Shown: in pieces, positions 54,983-63,876 of the stretch
How the letters are laid out: each line of letters starts with the position of its first letter
Numbering within the stretch: position 1 is the first letter of the stretch
Assembly: GCA_001464035.1 (NCBI GenBank)
Contig: LNEC01000012.1
Location: forward strand, 186,001-250,000
Reading direction: 5' to 3'
Origin: Bradyrhizobiaceae bacterium Ga0074131
GTDB lineage: Bacteria; Pseudomonadota; Alphaproteobacteria; Rhizobiales; Xanthobacteraceae
Length of the DNA: 64,000 nucleotides
Program-made: the position numbers and the translations under genes
The notes under the pieces: generated by a model
The model's input: only the letters and a program-made list of their open reading frames with translations
Told to the model about the DNA's origin: nothing
The model's database searches: none

Positions 54983-56556
54983 TGCTGTTCCGCGCTGTCG
55001 GCCTGAGCGGGCTCGCCACGAGTGATCCGACTTCGGCTCTGTTCCAGAGTTTGCGCCGGCGTTCCAGATGCATCGATCAGTATCCAGTCGATGGCTCCGA
55101 TCCTATACTTTTCTTGGAGCTCCGCGATCTCGGGCGTGGCGTCGGAGGCATCGCGCTCGCGGCGACCGACGCGGTTCATTCGGGTTGTGAGGTCGGCTAC
55201 GAGGAAGAGGCCGACAAACCTGATACCCAACCTGGCCGCGGCAGCGTGGAGTGCGGCCCGCTCCTCTTCATGGGCAAATACCGCGTCCACCACGACGGAA
55301 TGACCCTGCGCAAGGATACTCGCCGCGCGCTGGATCAGGATTTCGTAAATCTGTCTGGCAGTTTCCGGTCGGTAGGCGCTCCTGGGCAGCCGATCCGTCT
55401 CATTAACGTGGAAAAGTTGCTTTCGCAGCACATCGCTGCGCAGCACGATAGCTCCCGGAACAGGCGCAAAGTCGGGGGCGATCGCGCGCGCCAGAACGGA
55501 TTTTCCGGTTCCGGACAATCCACCAATTGCAACCAGCGTTGGTGGCGGTGGGCGAATCATCAGGCGCGCCAGTTCAAAATAGCTCTGCGCAGATTGCAGG
55601 ATACCAGCACCGTCGTGATTGCCCAGGGGACGGGCGAGCAGCACATTGGCACGAATAGCCGATCGTAGCGACATGAACAGGGGAAGGGCTGCAAGGGCAT
55701 CGAGAGTATTGCTCGCTGTCACTCCAACATAGCGGTTGAGAAGGGTGTTCGCCGCTGCGTGCCTGTCATAGCGAATGAAGTCCATCACCGGGAATGCAAG
55801 ATCGTAGATCACATCGACCGTGGCGATGTCGGGATCGAACTCGATCGCATCGAACAGGACGGGCTTGCCCTCGATCAGTACGATGTTGGCCAGATGCAGG
55901 TCACCATGACAGCGTCGCACACACCCTTGTTCGCCCCGCCGCTTCAGCAGTCCGTGAACCCGCGAAAACGCCGCCAGAGACGCCTCCCTGAGGTCATCGA
56001 TATCGCTGGCGGAAAAGTAGCTCGCGGCTTGGAACGCCGTTGTGTTGCCTTCGATGATCGAAGGGATCGATGCGACCCATCGCTCAGCCGGTGCTCTCGG
56101 GGCGACCGAATGAGAAGCCGCAACTGCGTCCGCGATGGCCGAAACGAGGGCGGAATCCAGCGGGCCGGCCTCGGCCAGATGGTCGATGGTCTGACGCTCG
56201 TCGAAGCGCACCATCTCAACGGCGAATTCGACCGGTGTGCCGTGGCCATCGACGGCAAGCGATCCATCGTCGCTCTTCGTGATCGGAACCACACGGCGGT
56301 AGATTTCTGGCGCGAACTGGCGATTTATTCTGACCTCTTCATCGCAGGCGGCCTTGCGCTTCTCCAGCGTCGAATAATCCAGATATGGAAACCGGACTGA
56401 GCGCTTGATTTTCAGCGCGCGGTCGCCTTCGAGGAAAACCGACGCCGCATGCGTATCGATCCGATGGACATGGGGATGCGCCGATGGGTCCATCAGGAAC
56501 GCGAAGACGCTCTCCTGGATGCAGGTGTCGGCTGTCGTCGAGGCGATCATGCGCAA
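54979..56556 (-). CDS. APH-like/AAA-kinase fusion protein
   Basis: 525 residues in two parts. The N-terminal half (1-330) is aminoglycoside-phosphotransferase-like with CHGDLHLANIVLIEGKPVLFDAIEFDPD, a kinase catalytic loop. The C-terminal half has a P-loop GLSGTGKSVLARAIA and an AAA/kinase-like region to the end. Such fusions are found next to granule or stress genes. Its stop overlaps the CHAD start. The zinc alcohol dehydrogenase precedes it by 9 bases, so the three form one operon. The substrate of neither kinase is known. Confidence 0.85.
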   Translation of the reverse strand: MRMIASTTADTCIQESVFAFLMDPSAHPHVHRIDTHAASVFLEGDRALKIKRSVRFPYLDYSTLEKRKAACDEEVRINRQFAPEIYRRVVPITKSDDGSLAVDGHGTPVEFAVEMVRFDERQTIDHLAEAGPLDSALVSAIADAVAASHSVAPRAPAERWVASIPSIIEGNTTAFQAASYFSASDIDDLREASLAAFSRVHGLLKRRGEQGCVRRCHGDLHLANIVLIEGKPVLFDAIEFDPDIATVDVIYDLAFPVMDFIRYDRHAAANTLLNRYVGVTASNTLDALAALPLFMSLRSAIRANVLLARPLGNHDGAGILQSAQSYFELARLMIRPPPPTLVAIGGLSGTGKSVLARAIAPDFAPVPGAIVLRSDVLRKQLFHVNETDRLPRSAYRPETARQIYEILIQRAASILAQGHSVVVDAVFAHEEERAALHAAAARLGIRFVGLFLVADLTTRMNRVGRRERDASDATPEIAELQEKYRIGAIDWILIDASGTPAQTLEQSRSRITRGEPAQADSAEQQ

Positions 56557-56565
56557 ATCCGGGCA

Positions 56566-57549
56566 TCAGGGTTGGAGGACTGCCGCACCCAGGACTTGTC
56601 CTCTCCGCAATCTGTTCAGGACATCGTTGGCCTCGGCAAGTGGAAACGCCGTAACCTGGGTCCGGATCCCGGCGGCGGGTGCGATCTTGAGGAAATCCAG
56701 CCCGTCCTGGCGCGTGAGATTCGCGACCGATACCAGCTGCCTCTCCTCCCAAAGCAGGTGGTACGGAAAGCTCGGAATGTCGCTCATGTGGATGCCTGCG
56801 CACACCACCCTGCCGCCCTTGCGCACCGCGCGCAGTGCCACAGGCACCAGCTGCCCGGCGGGGGCGTAAATGATGGCGGCATCGAGCGGAACGTCGGGGA
56901 TCTGGTCCGACGCTCCCGCCCACACCGCGCCGAGTCGAAGGGCGAAAGCCTGCGCGTCGGTGTCACCGGCTCGGGTGAACGCGTATATGGATCGGCCCTG
57001 CCAGCGCGCGATCTGGGCGACGATGTGCCCCGCGGCGCCGAAGCCATAGATGCCGAGCCGCTCGGCGTTGCCTGCCATGACCAGCGACCGCCACCCGATC
57101 AAGCCGGCGCACAACAGTGGCGCGATCGAAACGTCGTCGCCATCGGCGCCGAGCGGAAAAGCATAGCGCGCATCGGCAATCGTGTGGGTGGCAAAGCCGC
57201 CATCGCGAGTGTAGCCGGTGAACTGTGGATGGTCGCAGAGGTTCTCCATGCCCTCTTTGCAGTAACGGCAGACGCCGCAGGTGTAGCCGAGCCAGGGGAT
57301 TCCCACCCGGTCGCCCTTCTGGTGCGCTGCAACATTGCGGCCTACAAGTTCCACGCGGCCGACAATTTCATGGCCGGGAACGATGGGATAATGAATGTTC
57401 GGAAGTTCCGCCTCGACGACATGCAGATCGGTTCGGCAGACGCCGCAGGCGCTGACCTTGACGCGAATTTCTCCGTCGCCCGGGTGAGGATCCGCGCGCT
57501 CCTGCATCTGCAGAGATGCTCCCGGCGCGCATAACACCATCGCACGCAT
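56566..57549 (-). CDS. Zinc-dependent alcohol dehydrogenase (AdhP-like)
   Basis: 327 residues. Catalytic zinc ligands lie in SACGVCRTDLHVVE and GHEIVG; structural zinc cysteines in WLGYTCGVCRYCKEGMENLC. The NAD Rossmann segment is GIYGFGAAGHIVAQIARW. Such enzymes oxidise or reduce short alcohols and are common in fermentative, oxygen-limited metabolism. First gene of an operon with the APH/AAA and CHAD proteins. A FixK-type box lies 68-81 bases upstream. Confidence 0.88.
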   Translation of the reverse strand: MRAMVLCAPGASLQMQERADPHPGDGEIRVKVSACGVCRTDLHVVEAELPNIHYPIVPGHEIVGRVELVGRNVAAHQKGDRVGIPWLGYTCGVCRYCKEGMENLCDHPQFTGYTRDGGFATHTIADARYAFPLGADGDDVSIAPLLCAGLIGWRSLVMAGNAERLGIYGFGAAGHIVAQIARWQGRSIYAFTRAGDTDAQAFALRLGAVWAGASDQIPDVPLDAAIIYAPAGQLVPVALRAVRKGGRVVCAGIHMSDIPSFPYHLLWEERQLVSVANLTRQDGLDFLKIAPAAGIRTQVTAFPLAEANDVLNRLRRGQVLGAAVLQP

Positions 57550-57616
57550 CTGTTTCTCCGGAAGGACTTACATGGTTAGCTGCCTTTAATGCATAAGGCC
57601 CGGCGCCCGCGAACCC

Positions 57617-57630
57617 TTGACTTCAATCAA
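57617..57630. promoter_or_regulatory. FNR/FixK-type box
   Basis: TTGACTTCAATCAA matches TTGA-N6-TCAA. It lies 68-81 bases upstream of the zinc alcohol dehydrogenase start (divergent operon) and 168-181 bases upstream of the Pat-like gene. The first distance is typical for a FixK-activated promoter. Regulation of the adhP-APH/AAA-CHAD operon is therefore predicted. Confidence 0.65.
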
Positions 57631-57797
57631 ATGGATGTCGGGAGATCGCCCACGAGCTTGGAACGAGCGCGTGGCCAAGACAGTCATCGCTCTGCCACCA
57701 TGCCGGGTTATGGTGGTGATGTCGAACGCCCGGCCACACGCAAGAACGCGTTGTGCTTCACCACCTCCAGGCCGGTGCCAGCCAGGCAGTTGAACTG

Positions 57798-60491
57798 ATG
57801 TCAATCTATCGTTTGAAGAATGTGCTTTCGCCCCGTTCGGTTGCCCTGGTCGGCGCCAGTCCGCGGCGAGCATCGGTCGGGCGTGCCATTCTCGGAAACA
57901 TTCGCAAATCGGAATTCCCGGGTGAATTTGGGCTAGTCAATCCGCGCTATGCTGAAATCGACGGCATTCGCAGCGCCAGCAGCTTAAGCAAATTGCCGTT
58001 TGTACCCGAACTCGTGGTAGTCACGGCACCGGTGTCGGCAATTGTAGAACTGGTTGACGAAGCGGGAAGATTGGGCGCGGCGGGCGTGCTGATCATCACC
58101 GCCGGGCTGGGCCAAGGTACGGGTTCGCCGGCGGAAGCCGCCAGACACGCAGCTCACAAGTACGGAATGAGGTTGATAGGACCCAATTGTCTTGGCGTCA
58201 TGATGCCGGGCGTAAACCTCAATGCCAGTTTCTCCGCGCATATGCCGGGTCCGGGAAATCTGGCCCTGATCTCTCAGTCCGGCGCCATTGCCGCAGGGAT
58301 GGTGGATTGGGCGGCGCAGCGTGCGGTAGGCTTTTCCGGTATCGTCTCCATCGGTGACCAGCTCGATGTCGATATCGCCGATCTGCTGGATTACTTCGCT
58401 ATGGACGGGAAGACGCGAGCGATCCTGCTCTATGTCGAGGCGATCAAGGACGCCCGCAAGTTTATGTCCGCGGCGCGCGCCGCCGCCAGGATTAAGCCCG
58501 TTGTAGTCGTCAAATCCGGGCGTATGGAGCAGGGCGCCATGGCGGCTGCGACCCACACCGGTGCGCTGGCCGGTTCGGACGCGGTCTACGATGCCGCGTT
58601 CCGCCGCGCAGGTGTCTTGAGGGTATCGGATCTTCGCGAACTGTTCGATTGCGCCGAAACGCTGGGGCGCGTCGAATCTCCGCCGGGCAGGCGGCTGGCT
58701 ATCCTGACCAATGGCGGCGGCATTGGCGTTCTCGCGGTCGATCGGCTTGTCGAGTTGGGGGGAAGTCCCGCCGCAATCGCCGATGACACCAGGCTGAAAC
58801 TTGACGCGGTGCTGCCGCCGACATGGTCCGGATCAAATCCTGTCGACATCGTTGGGGACGCCGACCCCACGCGCTACGCCGCGGCGCTTGAACTGCTGCT
58901 GGCCGACGCGAGCAATGATGCCGTCCTGGTCATGAACGTTCAAACTGCGATCGCTTCGGCCGACGACATCGCCACCACCGTAACTGCGGTGGTCAGCAAG
59001 TACCGTGAGAAGCGCGGCCGCTCAGCCAAGCCGGTGCTTGCAGTCTGGGTTGGTGCGCATCAGAGAATCGGCGACCTCTTCAGCGGCGCCGCGATTCCTA
59101 ACTACCCGACCGAGGATAGTGCCGTGCGCGGCTTCATGCATCTCGTGAAACATCGCGAGGTGGTGACAGCGCTGGCGCAGGTGCCGCCCGCCATGCCAGC
59201 CGAGTTTGCGCCCGATACCGAGTCTGCGCGCGAAGTCGTTGCCGCGGCGCTGGCCGACGGCCGCCACTGGCTCGACCCGGTCGAAGTCAAGCGACTCCTC
59301 GAGGCCTATGACATCGTGATGGTGCCGACGTTTGCGGCCGCGGATGCCGAGCAGGCCACCGCTTACGCGTCAGAGCTGTTCGCGCAAGGCACCACTGTGG
59401 TACTCAAGATCATGTCGCGGGACATTGTTCATAAGTCCGACGTCGGCGGCGTCGTTCTCAATCTTACTAACCCCGAGGCGGTGCGTACGGCGACGGCCGA
59501 GATCCTCTCGCGGGCCAAGGCACTTCGCCCGGAGGCGCGGATAGCCGGCGTCATCGTGCAGGCCATGGTGGTCCGGCAGAAGGCGCGGGAGCTCATTCTT
59601 GGAATCGCCGACGATCCGACGTTCGGCACCGTGATCGTATTCGGCCGCGGCGGCATCGCGGTCGAGATCATCAACGACAAGGCGTTGGCGCTGCCGCCGC
59701 TCGACCTGCAACTGGCCCGCGACCTGATCGCACGCACCCGCGTCTCGCGGTTGTTGAGCGCCTACCGCGATGTGCCCGCCGTCAAGCCGGATGCCGTGGC
59801 AATGGTTCTTGTCAAGCTGGCGCAGATGGCGGCGGATATTCCCGAGATCCGCGAACTGGACATAAATCCCTTGCTGGCGGATGAGGCTGGGGTGATGGCG
59901 GTCGATGCGCGCATTGCGGTCGGGCAAACGGAACGGAAATTCAAGGGGTCAGGTCCCGGTAATTTTGCGGTGCGGGCCTATCCTTCGCAATGGCAGCGGC
60001 ATCTCGAAATCAAGGATGACTGGCGGGTTTTTGTGCGCCCGATCCGCCCGGAGGATGAGCCGCTGATCCATGAATTCTTGCGACACGTCACCAGTCATGA
60101 TCTGCGGCTCCGGTTCTTTGCGCCGATGAAGGAGTTTACGCACGAGTTCATCGCCCGGCTGACCCAGCTCGACTATGCCCGTGCGATGGCCTTCGTCGCT
60201 GTGGACGAAATCACTCACGAAGTGCTTGGGGTCGTTCGAGTTCACTCGGATTCGATCTACGAGAGCGGCGAATACGCGATTCTGCTGCGGTCTGATCTCA
60301 AGGGTAGGGGACTCGGCTGGGCGTTGATGCAGCTGATCATCGAGTACGCTAAGTCAGAAGGGCTCAAGGTGATAGCGGGAGACGTCCTTCAGGAGAACTC
60401 CGTGATGCTGGAGATGTGCCGGAACCTTGGATTTGAAGTAAAGGCAGATCCTCTCGAGCACGGCATTTGCAACGTCAAGCTCAAGCTTTGA
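57798..60491 (+). CDS. Bifunctional NDP-forming acyl-CoA synthetase/GNAT acetyltransferase (Pat/YfiQ-like)
   Basis: 897 residues. N-terminal CoA-binding domain (VALVGASPRRASVGRAIL), succinyl-CoA synthetase-like middle, an ATP-grasp region around 500-720 and a C-terminal GNAT domain (about 740-890, with LRSDLKGRGLGWALM). The arrangement is that of Pat/YfiQ lysine acetyltransferases, which inactivate acetyl-CoA synthetases. Either acyl-CoA synthesis or protein acetylation is possible; loss of the active His in Pat-type domains was not checked. Weak ribosome site. FixK-type box upstream at distance. Confidence 0.88.
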   Translation: MSIYRLKNVLSPRSVALVGASPRRASVGRAILGNIRKSEFPGEFGLVNPRYAEIDGIRSASSLSKLPFVPELVVVTAPVSAIVELVDEAGRLGAAGVLIITAGLGQGTGSPAEAARHAAHKYGMRLIGPNCLGVMMPGVNLNASFSAHMPGPGNLALISQSGAIAAGMVDWAAQRAVGFSGIVSIGDQLDVDIADLLDYFAMDGKTRAILLYVEAIKDARKFMSAARAAARIKPVVVVKSGRMEQGAMAAATHTGALAGSDAVYDAAFRRAGVLRVSDLRELFDCAETLGRVESPPGRRLAILTNGGGIGVLAVDRLVELGGSPAAIADDTRLKLDAVLPPTWSGSNPVDIVGDADPTRYAAALELLLADASNDAVLVMNVQTAIASADDIATTVTAVVSKYREKRGRSAKPVLAVWVGAHQRIGDLFSGAAIPNYPTEDSAVRGFMHLVKHREVVTALAQVPPAMPAEFAPDTESAREVVAAALADGRHWLDPVEVKRLLEAYDIVMVPTFAAADAEQATAYASELFAQGTTVVLKIMSRDIVHKSDVGGVVLNLTNPEAVRTATAEILSRAKALRPEARIAGVIVQAMVVRQKARELILGIADDPTFGTVIVFGRGGIAVEIINDKALALPPLDLQLARDLIARTRVSRLLSAYRDVPAVKPDAVAMVLVKLAQMAADIPEIRELDINPLLADEAGVMAVDARIAVGQTERKFKGSGPGNFAVRAYPSQWQRHLEIKDDWRVFVRPIRPEDEPLIHEFLRHVTSHDLRLRFFAPMKEFTHEFIARLTQLDYARAMAFVAVDEITHEVLGVVRVHSDSIYESGEYAILLRSDLKGRGLGWALMQLIIEYAKSEGLKVIAGDVLQENSVMLEMCRNLGFEVKADPLEHGICNVKLKL

Positions 60492-60540
60492 ATCGACGGT
60501 GGCGCGCGGGGCCCTGTGAATCGCGCAGCCGTGGGTCGTG

Positions 60541-60945
60541 TCAGAGATGCGATACCGATACGACGCGGTAGGTGTGCATCTTACCGGCATCGTTGATCGA
60601 GACGTATTCACCCAATACGAAACGTTCATCCGCGAAGTGAAACCCGACCGCATCGGGCTTGCTGGATTCGTAGTGCAGAATCCAGCCACCGCCTTGACGA
60701 TGAACGAGATGACCGTGCTCATCCTCCTCGTTTGGTCGCAACCGCGTGATTCGGCAGGCCTCGCGATGCGCGCGCCAGAGCGCCGCATCGATCCTGTCGT
60801 TCACGTCGAGTGGAGCGATAATGACATAGGCGACGCCCGCATCGCCCTCGGGGTGGCCTGGTTCGCGGGCAAGCTCGATACGTATCTGTCGGAACTGCGC
60901 CGGCAGGGAGGTATTCAGGATCGGCTCGAGATGTGAGTTGGGCAT
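60541..60945 (-). CDS. Hypothetical protein of the holin operon
   Basis: 134 residues, soluble, no known domain. The C-terminal half contains EDEHGHLVHRQGGGWILHYE and FADERFVLGEYVSI. The ATG at 60945 was chosen over a GTG four codons earlier because GGAG is placed better for it. It follows the holin-like gene after 51 bases on the same strand and may be the third gene of an operon under the FixK-type box. Confidence 0.55.
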   Translation of the reverse strand: MPNSHLEPILNTSLPAQFRQIRIELAREPGHPEGDAGVAYVIIAPLDVNDRIDAALWRAHREACRITRLRPNEEDEHGHLVHRQGGGWILHYESSKPDAVGFHFADERFVLGEYVSINDAGKMHTYRVVSVSHL

Positions 60946-60996
60946 TGTGAGTATCACTCCGTGTTGGCAGGCTCGCGCCCAGCGCGGGTCGAGAAA

Positions 60997-61488
60997 TCAT
61001 TTCTGTGCACCAGGGTTGGCCGGCGACGCAGGGGATGCTGCCGGCCTTTTCAGGCTCTTCATGACGATCGTGATCAGCGGCAAAATCAGCAGCGGCAGGA
61101 GTCCGTTGAGCGGATGGTGGATCATGCCGGACACCTGCGACTGCAACGCTCTCGCCTCGATCTGCAGGGCATCGACCGAGGATCCGTGGATTTCGTGGGC
61201 GAGTTCCAGCTCCCGCCCGGAGGGCGGTCTTCCTGCGATGACGAACAGGATTGCGGCAATCAGGAAATTGACGCCGCCGAGCATGGCCGCGGCGGTAATG
61301 GCGGTCCAGATCTGCACCAGCGCGAAATAGGCCGACAGCTCTAGCATCAGAAGGCCGAAGGCCGCGATCAGCGCGGCAAACGCCCGCAGTCCAAGGCCCA
61401 CCAGCATATGCCGCATCCGGATATCGGCGATGATCCTGTCGGTGCGCCAGAGCACGCGCAGGTTTCTGACAATATTCTCTGTGTTCAC
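60997..61488 (-). CDS. Phage-holin-family-like membrane protein
   Basis: 163 residues from a GTG lying one base after the stop of the upstream gene. Two membrane segments near the middle (LGLRAFAALIAAFGLLML and ALVQIWTAITAAAMLGGVNFLIAAILFVIAG) match the chromosomal phage-holin superfamily III layout. Despite the family name, these are often stress-related membrane proteins. Paired with a DUF883-type gene, so a membrane-anchoring function is more likely than lysis. Confidence 0.75.
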   Translation of the reverse strand: MNTENIVRNLRVLWRTDRIIADIRMRHMLVGLGLRAFAALIAAFGLLMLELSAYFALVQIWTAITAAAMLGGVNFLIAAILFVIAGRPPSGRELELAHEIHGSSVDALQIEARALQSQVSGMIHHPLNGLLPLLILPLITIVMKSLKRPAASPASPANPGAQK

Positions 61489-61489
61489 G

Positions 61490-61765
61490 TCAGTGCCTCC
61501 TCAGCAAGAAACCAACGACGACGCCGAGCGCGAAGGTGGCGGCAAGCGACGTGACCGGACGATCTGAGATCAGTTTTGCCAAGTGATCTTCCTGCTCGCT
61601 CAGGGTTTCGCCCAGATCATTCAGTGCTGCCTTGATCTGGTCGGCGAGGGCATCGGCGTGGCTCCTGGAGGCGTCAAGAATTCCATCGCCCGTGGTATTG
61701 AGAATACGCGATACGTCGCTCTTGAGCGCCTGGAGCTCAGCTCTCAACTCGCTTGAACCAAACAT
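61490..61765 (-). CDS. DUF883/ElaB-like protein
   Basis: 91 residues. A long helical region with an amphipathic pattern (ADALADQIKAALNDLGETLSEQEDHLA) ends with a hydrophobic anchor segment (SLAATFALGVVVGFLLRR). That fits ElaB/YqjD-type tail-anchored, ribosome-associated stress proteins. ATG 61765 has AAGG upstream; the longer start at 61786 is less likely. A FixK-type box lies 61-74 bases upstream. Confidence 0.8.
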   Translation of the reverse strand: MFGSSELRAELQALKSDVSRILNTTGDGILDASRSHADALADQIKAALNDLGETLSEQEDHLAKLISDRPVTSLAATFALGVVVGFLLRRH

Positions 61766-61825
61766 CGATGCGTACCTTTGCTGCATGATTTGGATGCAAC
61801 TCTACGCGGGAAGACGGTGCAGCTA

Positions 61826-61839
61826 TTGATTTGCGTCAA
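61826..61839. promoter_or_regulatory. FNR/FixK-type box
   Basis: TTGATTTGCGTCAA matches TTGA-N6-TCAA; the outer half-sites are TTGAT and GTCAA. Centre is about 67 bases upstream of the DUF883 ATG, fitting a class II-like or -40-to-60 activation geometry once the transcript start is allowed for. The MlaE-like gene is divergent but 120 bases away. Confidence 0.6.
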
Positions 61840-61954
61840 CAGCGTATTATCGGCTATCGCCGTCTTGAGGCAGGTCAATTTGCATGCCGCCTCAAGCCTT
61901 AGGGATTAAGCGTCTCAGGGAGCGAACCTTTCTCACGGAAGAGGAACCAAGATC

Positions 61955-63091
61955 TTGGCGTCCCCACCCCTGTTAACGGCCACGCCCTTGGGCGATGTGC
62001 TTGAACTGCGTCCGGCCGGGTCCTGGACAGCAGCCAATGTATCGAGCCTTGAGGCTCTGTCCGACGCGGTCGCCTCCCAAATGGAACGGTCGAGAACCAT
62101 CAGGGTGGATATGGCGGGCGTGCGCGAGCTCGACACGCTCGGGGCGTGGCTGCTCGAAAAGCTGACGCGGCGCGCGACATCGGCCGGCCGTCAGGTAGAG
62201 GTTACCGGCGTTGCCGATGACTATGCCGGCTTGATCGAGGAGGTCCGTCAGGTCAATCGTCTCAGTCCTGCCGCGGCGCCGGCGCTGAATCCGGTCGTAG
62301 CGCGAGTGAACGAAATCGGTCGCTCCGCCGTCAGCGCTATGGAGGACGTGTCCGTGTTCCTGCAGATGCTGGGCTCGCTTTTCAAGGCGCTCCTCGGCAT
62401 ATTGCGCCGGCCGCGATCGCTGCGGCTGACGTCGCTGGTCTATCAGCTCTACCGGGTCGGATGGCAGGCGATCCCGATTGTCGTGCTGATCACATTCCTG
62501 ATCGGCGCGATCATCGCGCAGCAGGGTTTCTTCCATTTTCGCAAATTTGGCGCTGATTCCTACGTCGTCGACATGGTCGGCATTCTGGTGCTGCGTGAGC
62601 TAGGTGTGCTGATCGTGGCGATCATGGTTGCTGGCCGCTCCGGTAGCGCCTATACCGCCGAGCTCGGCTCGATGAAGATGCGCGAGGAGATCGACGCGCT
62701 GTCGACCATGGGTCTCGACCCCGTGGAAGTGCTGATTTTGCCCCGCATCATCGCGTTGGTTTTGGCGCTGCCGATCCTGAGTTTTATTGGATCGATGGCT
62801 GCACTCTATGGCGGCGGTCTTGTCGCACAGTTCTATGGCGGCATGGGGCCACCGATCTACATGGCACGTCTGCACGAGGCCGTATCAGTCACGCACTTCG
62901 AGGTCGGCATTCTCAAGGCTCCGTTCATGGCGCTGGTGATCGGCATCGTCGCCTGCAGCGAAGGCTTACGGGTGAAGGGAAGCGCCGAGTCGCTTGGCAA
63001 GCAGACCACCACCTCGGTCGTGAAATCGATCTTTCTGGTGATCGTGCTCGATGGGCTGTTTGCGGTCTTCTTTGCGTCGATCGGAATGTAG
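61955..63091 (+). CDS. mlaE: MlaE family ABC permease with N-terminal STAS-like domain
   Basis: 378 residues. The first ~110 form an STAS-like regulatory domain. Then a membrane permease (about 130-378) with LRELGVLIVAIMVAGRSGSAYTAELGSMKM, the MlaE signature, and GLRVKGSAESLGKQTT near the end. MlaE is the inner-membrane permease of the phospholipid-transport system that maintains outer-membrane asymmetry. TTG start with a GAGG upstream. Downstream ATPase begins 2 bases after the stop. Confidence 0.9.
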   Translation: MASPPLLTATPLGDVLELRPAGSWTAANVSSLEALSDAVASQMERSRTIRVDMAGVRELDTLGAWLLEKLTRRATSAGRQVEVTGVADDYAGLIEEVRQVNRLSPAAAPALNPVVARVNEIGRSAVSAMEDVSVFLQMLGSLFKALLGILRRPRSLRLTSLVYQLYRVGWQAIPIVVLITFLIGAIIAQQGFFHFRKFGADSYVVDMVGILVLRELGVLIVAIMVAGRSGSAYTAELGSMKMREEIDALSTMGLDPVEVLILPRIIALVLALPILSFIGSMAALYGGGLVAQFYGGMGPPIYMARLHEAVSVTHFEVGILKAPFMALVIGIVACSEGLRVKGSAESLGKQTTTSVVKSIFLVIVLDGLFAVFFASIGM

Positions 63092-63093
63092 CG

Positions 63094-63873
63094 ATGCAGG
63101 AATTGTCCCCGCAGTTTGCAATTCGCGTACGCGACCTCGTGGTCGGCTTCGGCAAAACGGTCGTGATCAACCATCTGTCGCTCGACGTCCGCAGGGGCGA
63201 AATCCTCGGCTTGGTCGGTGCCTCTGGCGGCGGGAAGTCGGTCTTGATGCGAACCATCATCGGGTTGATTCCGCGCAGGAGTGGAGAAATCGAGGTGATG
63301 GGCTCCATGATCGGCGGCGCCAACGAGCGCACCACCCAGGCAGCTGCCGGAAGATGGGGTATTTTGTTTCAGCAAGGCGCGCTCTTTTCCTCGCTCACGG
63401 TGAGACAGAACATCCAGTTTCCCTTGCGAGAAAATCTCGTGCTGTCGCAAGTGTTGATGGACGAGATCGCCACCGCCAAGCTCGAAATGGTTGGGCTGAA
63501 GCCGGATGATGGCGACAAATTTCCGGCCGAATTATCGGGTGGCATGACGAAACGCGTGGCACTGGCCCGGGCGCTGGCGCTCGATCCGGCAATCGTATTT
63601 CTCGACGAACCGACCTCGGGCCTCGACCCGATTGCGGCGGGTGATTTCGACGCCCTGATCCAGACGTTGCAGAAAACTCTGGGGCTGACGGTGTTCATGG
63701 TCACCCACGATCTCGCCAGTCTCAATACCGTCTGCGATCGCGTCGCGGCGCTGGCGGATGGCAAGATCGTCGCTATCGGACCGATGCGCGAGCTGCTTCA
63801 ATCCGAGCACCCCTGGGTACGGGCCTATTTTCACGGCAAGCGGTCCCAGATGCTGCAACCCAAAGCGAGTTAA
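63094..63873 (+). CDS. mlaF: MlaF-type ABC ATPase
   Basis: 259 residues. Walker A GASGGGKS, signature LSGGMTKRVALARAL, Walker B IVFLDEP and the H-loop VTHD are complete. The ATP-binding partner of MlaE. Spaced 2 bases after the permease stop, so translation is coupled. The next gene is an MCE/MlaD protein. Confidence 0.92.
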   Translation: MQELSPQFAIRVRDLVVGFGKTVVINHLSLDVRRGEILGLVGASGGGKSVLMRTIIGLIPRRSGEIEVMGSMIGGANERTTQAAAGRWGILFQQGALFSSLTVRQNIQFPLRENLVLSQVLMDEIATAKLEMVGLKPDDGDKFPAELSGGMTKRVALARALALDPAIVFLDEPTSGLDPIAAGDFDALIQTLQKTLGLTVFMVTHDLASLNTVCDRVAALADGKIVAIGPMRELLQSEHPWVRAYFHGKRSQMLQPKAS

Positions 63874-63876
63874 GAG

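Noticed and set aside
60997..61488. Holin gene as evidence for a prophage at the right end
   Set aside because: No lysin, capsid or integrase gene is near it. The pairing with a DUF883-type gene and a FixK-type box supports a chromosomal membrane protein.
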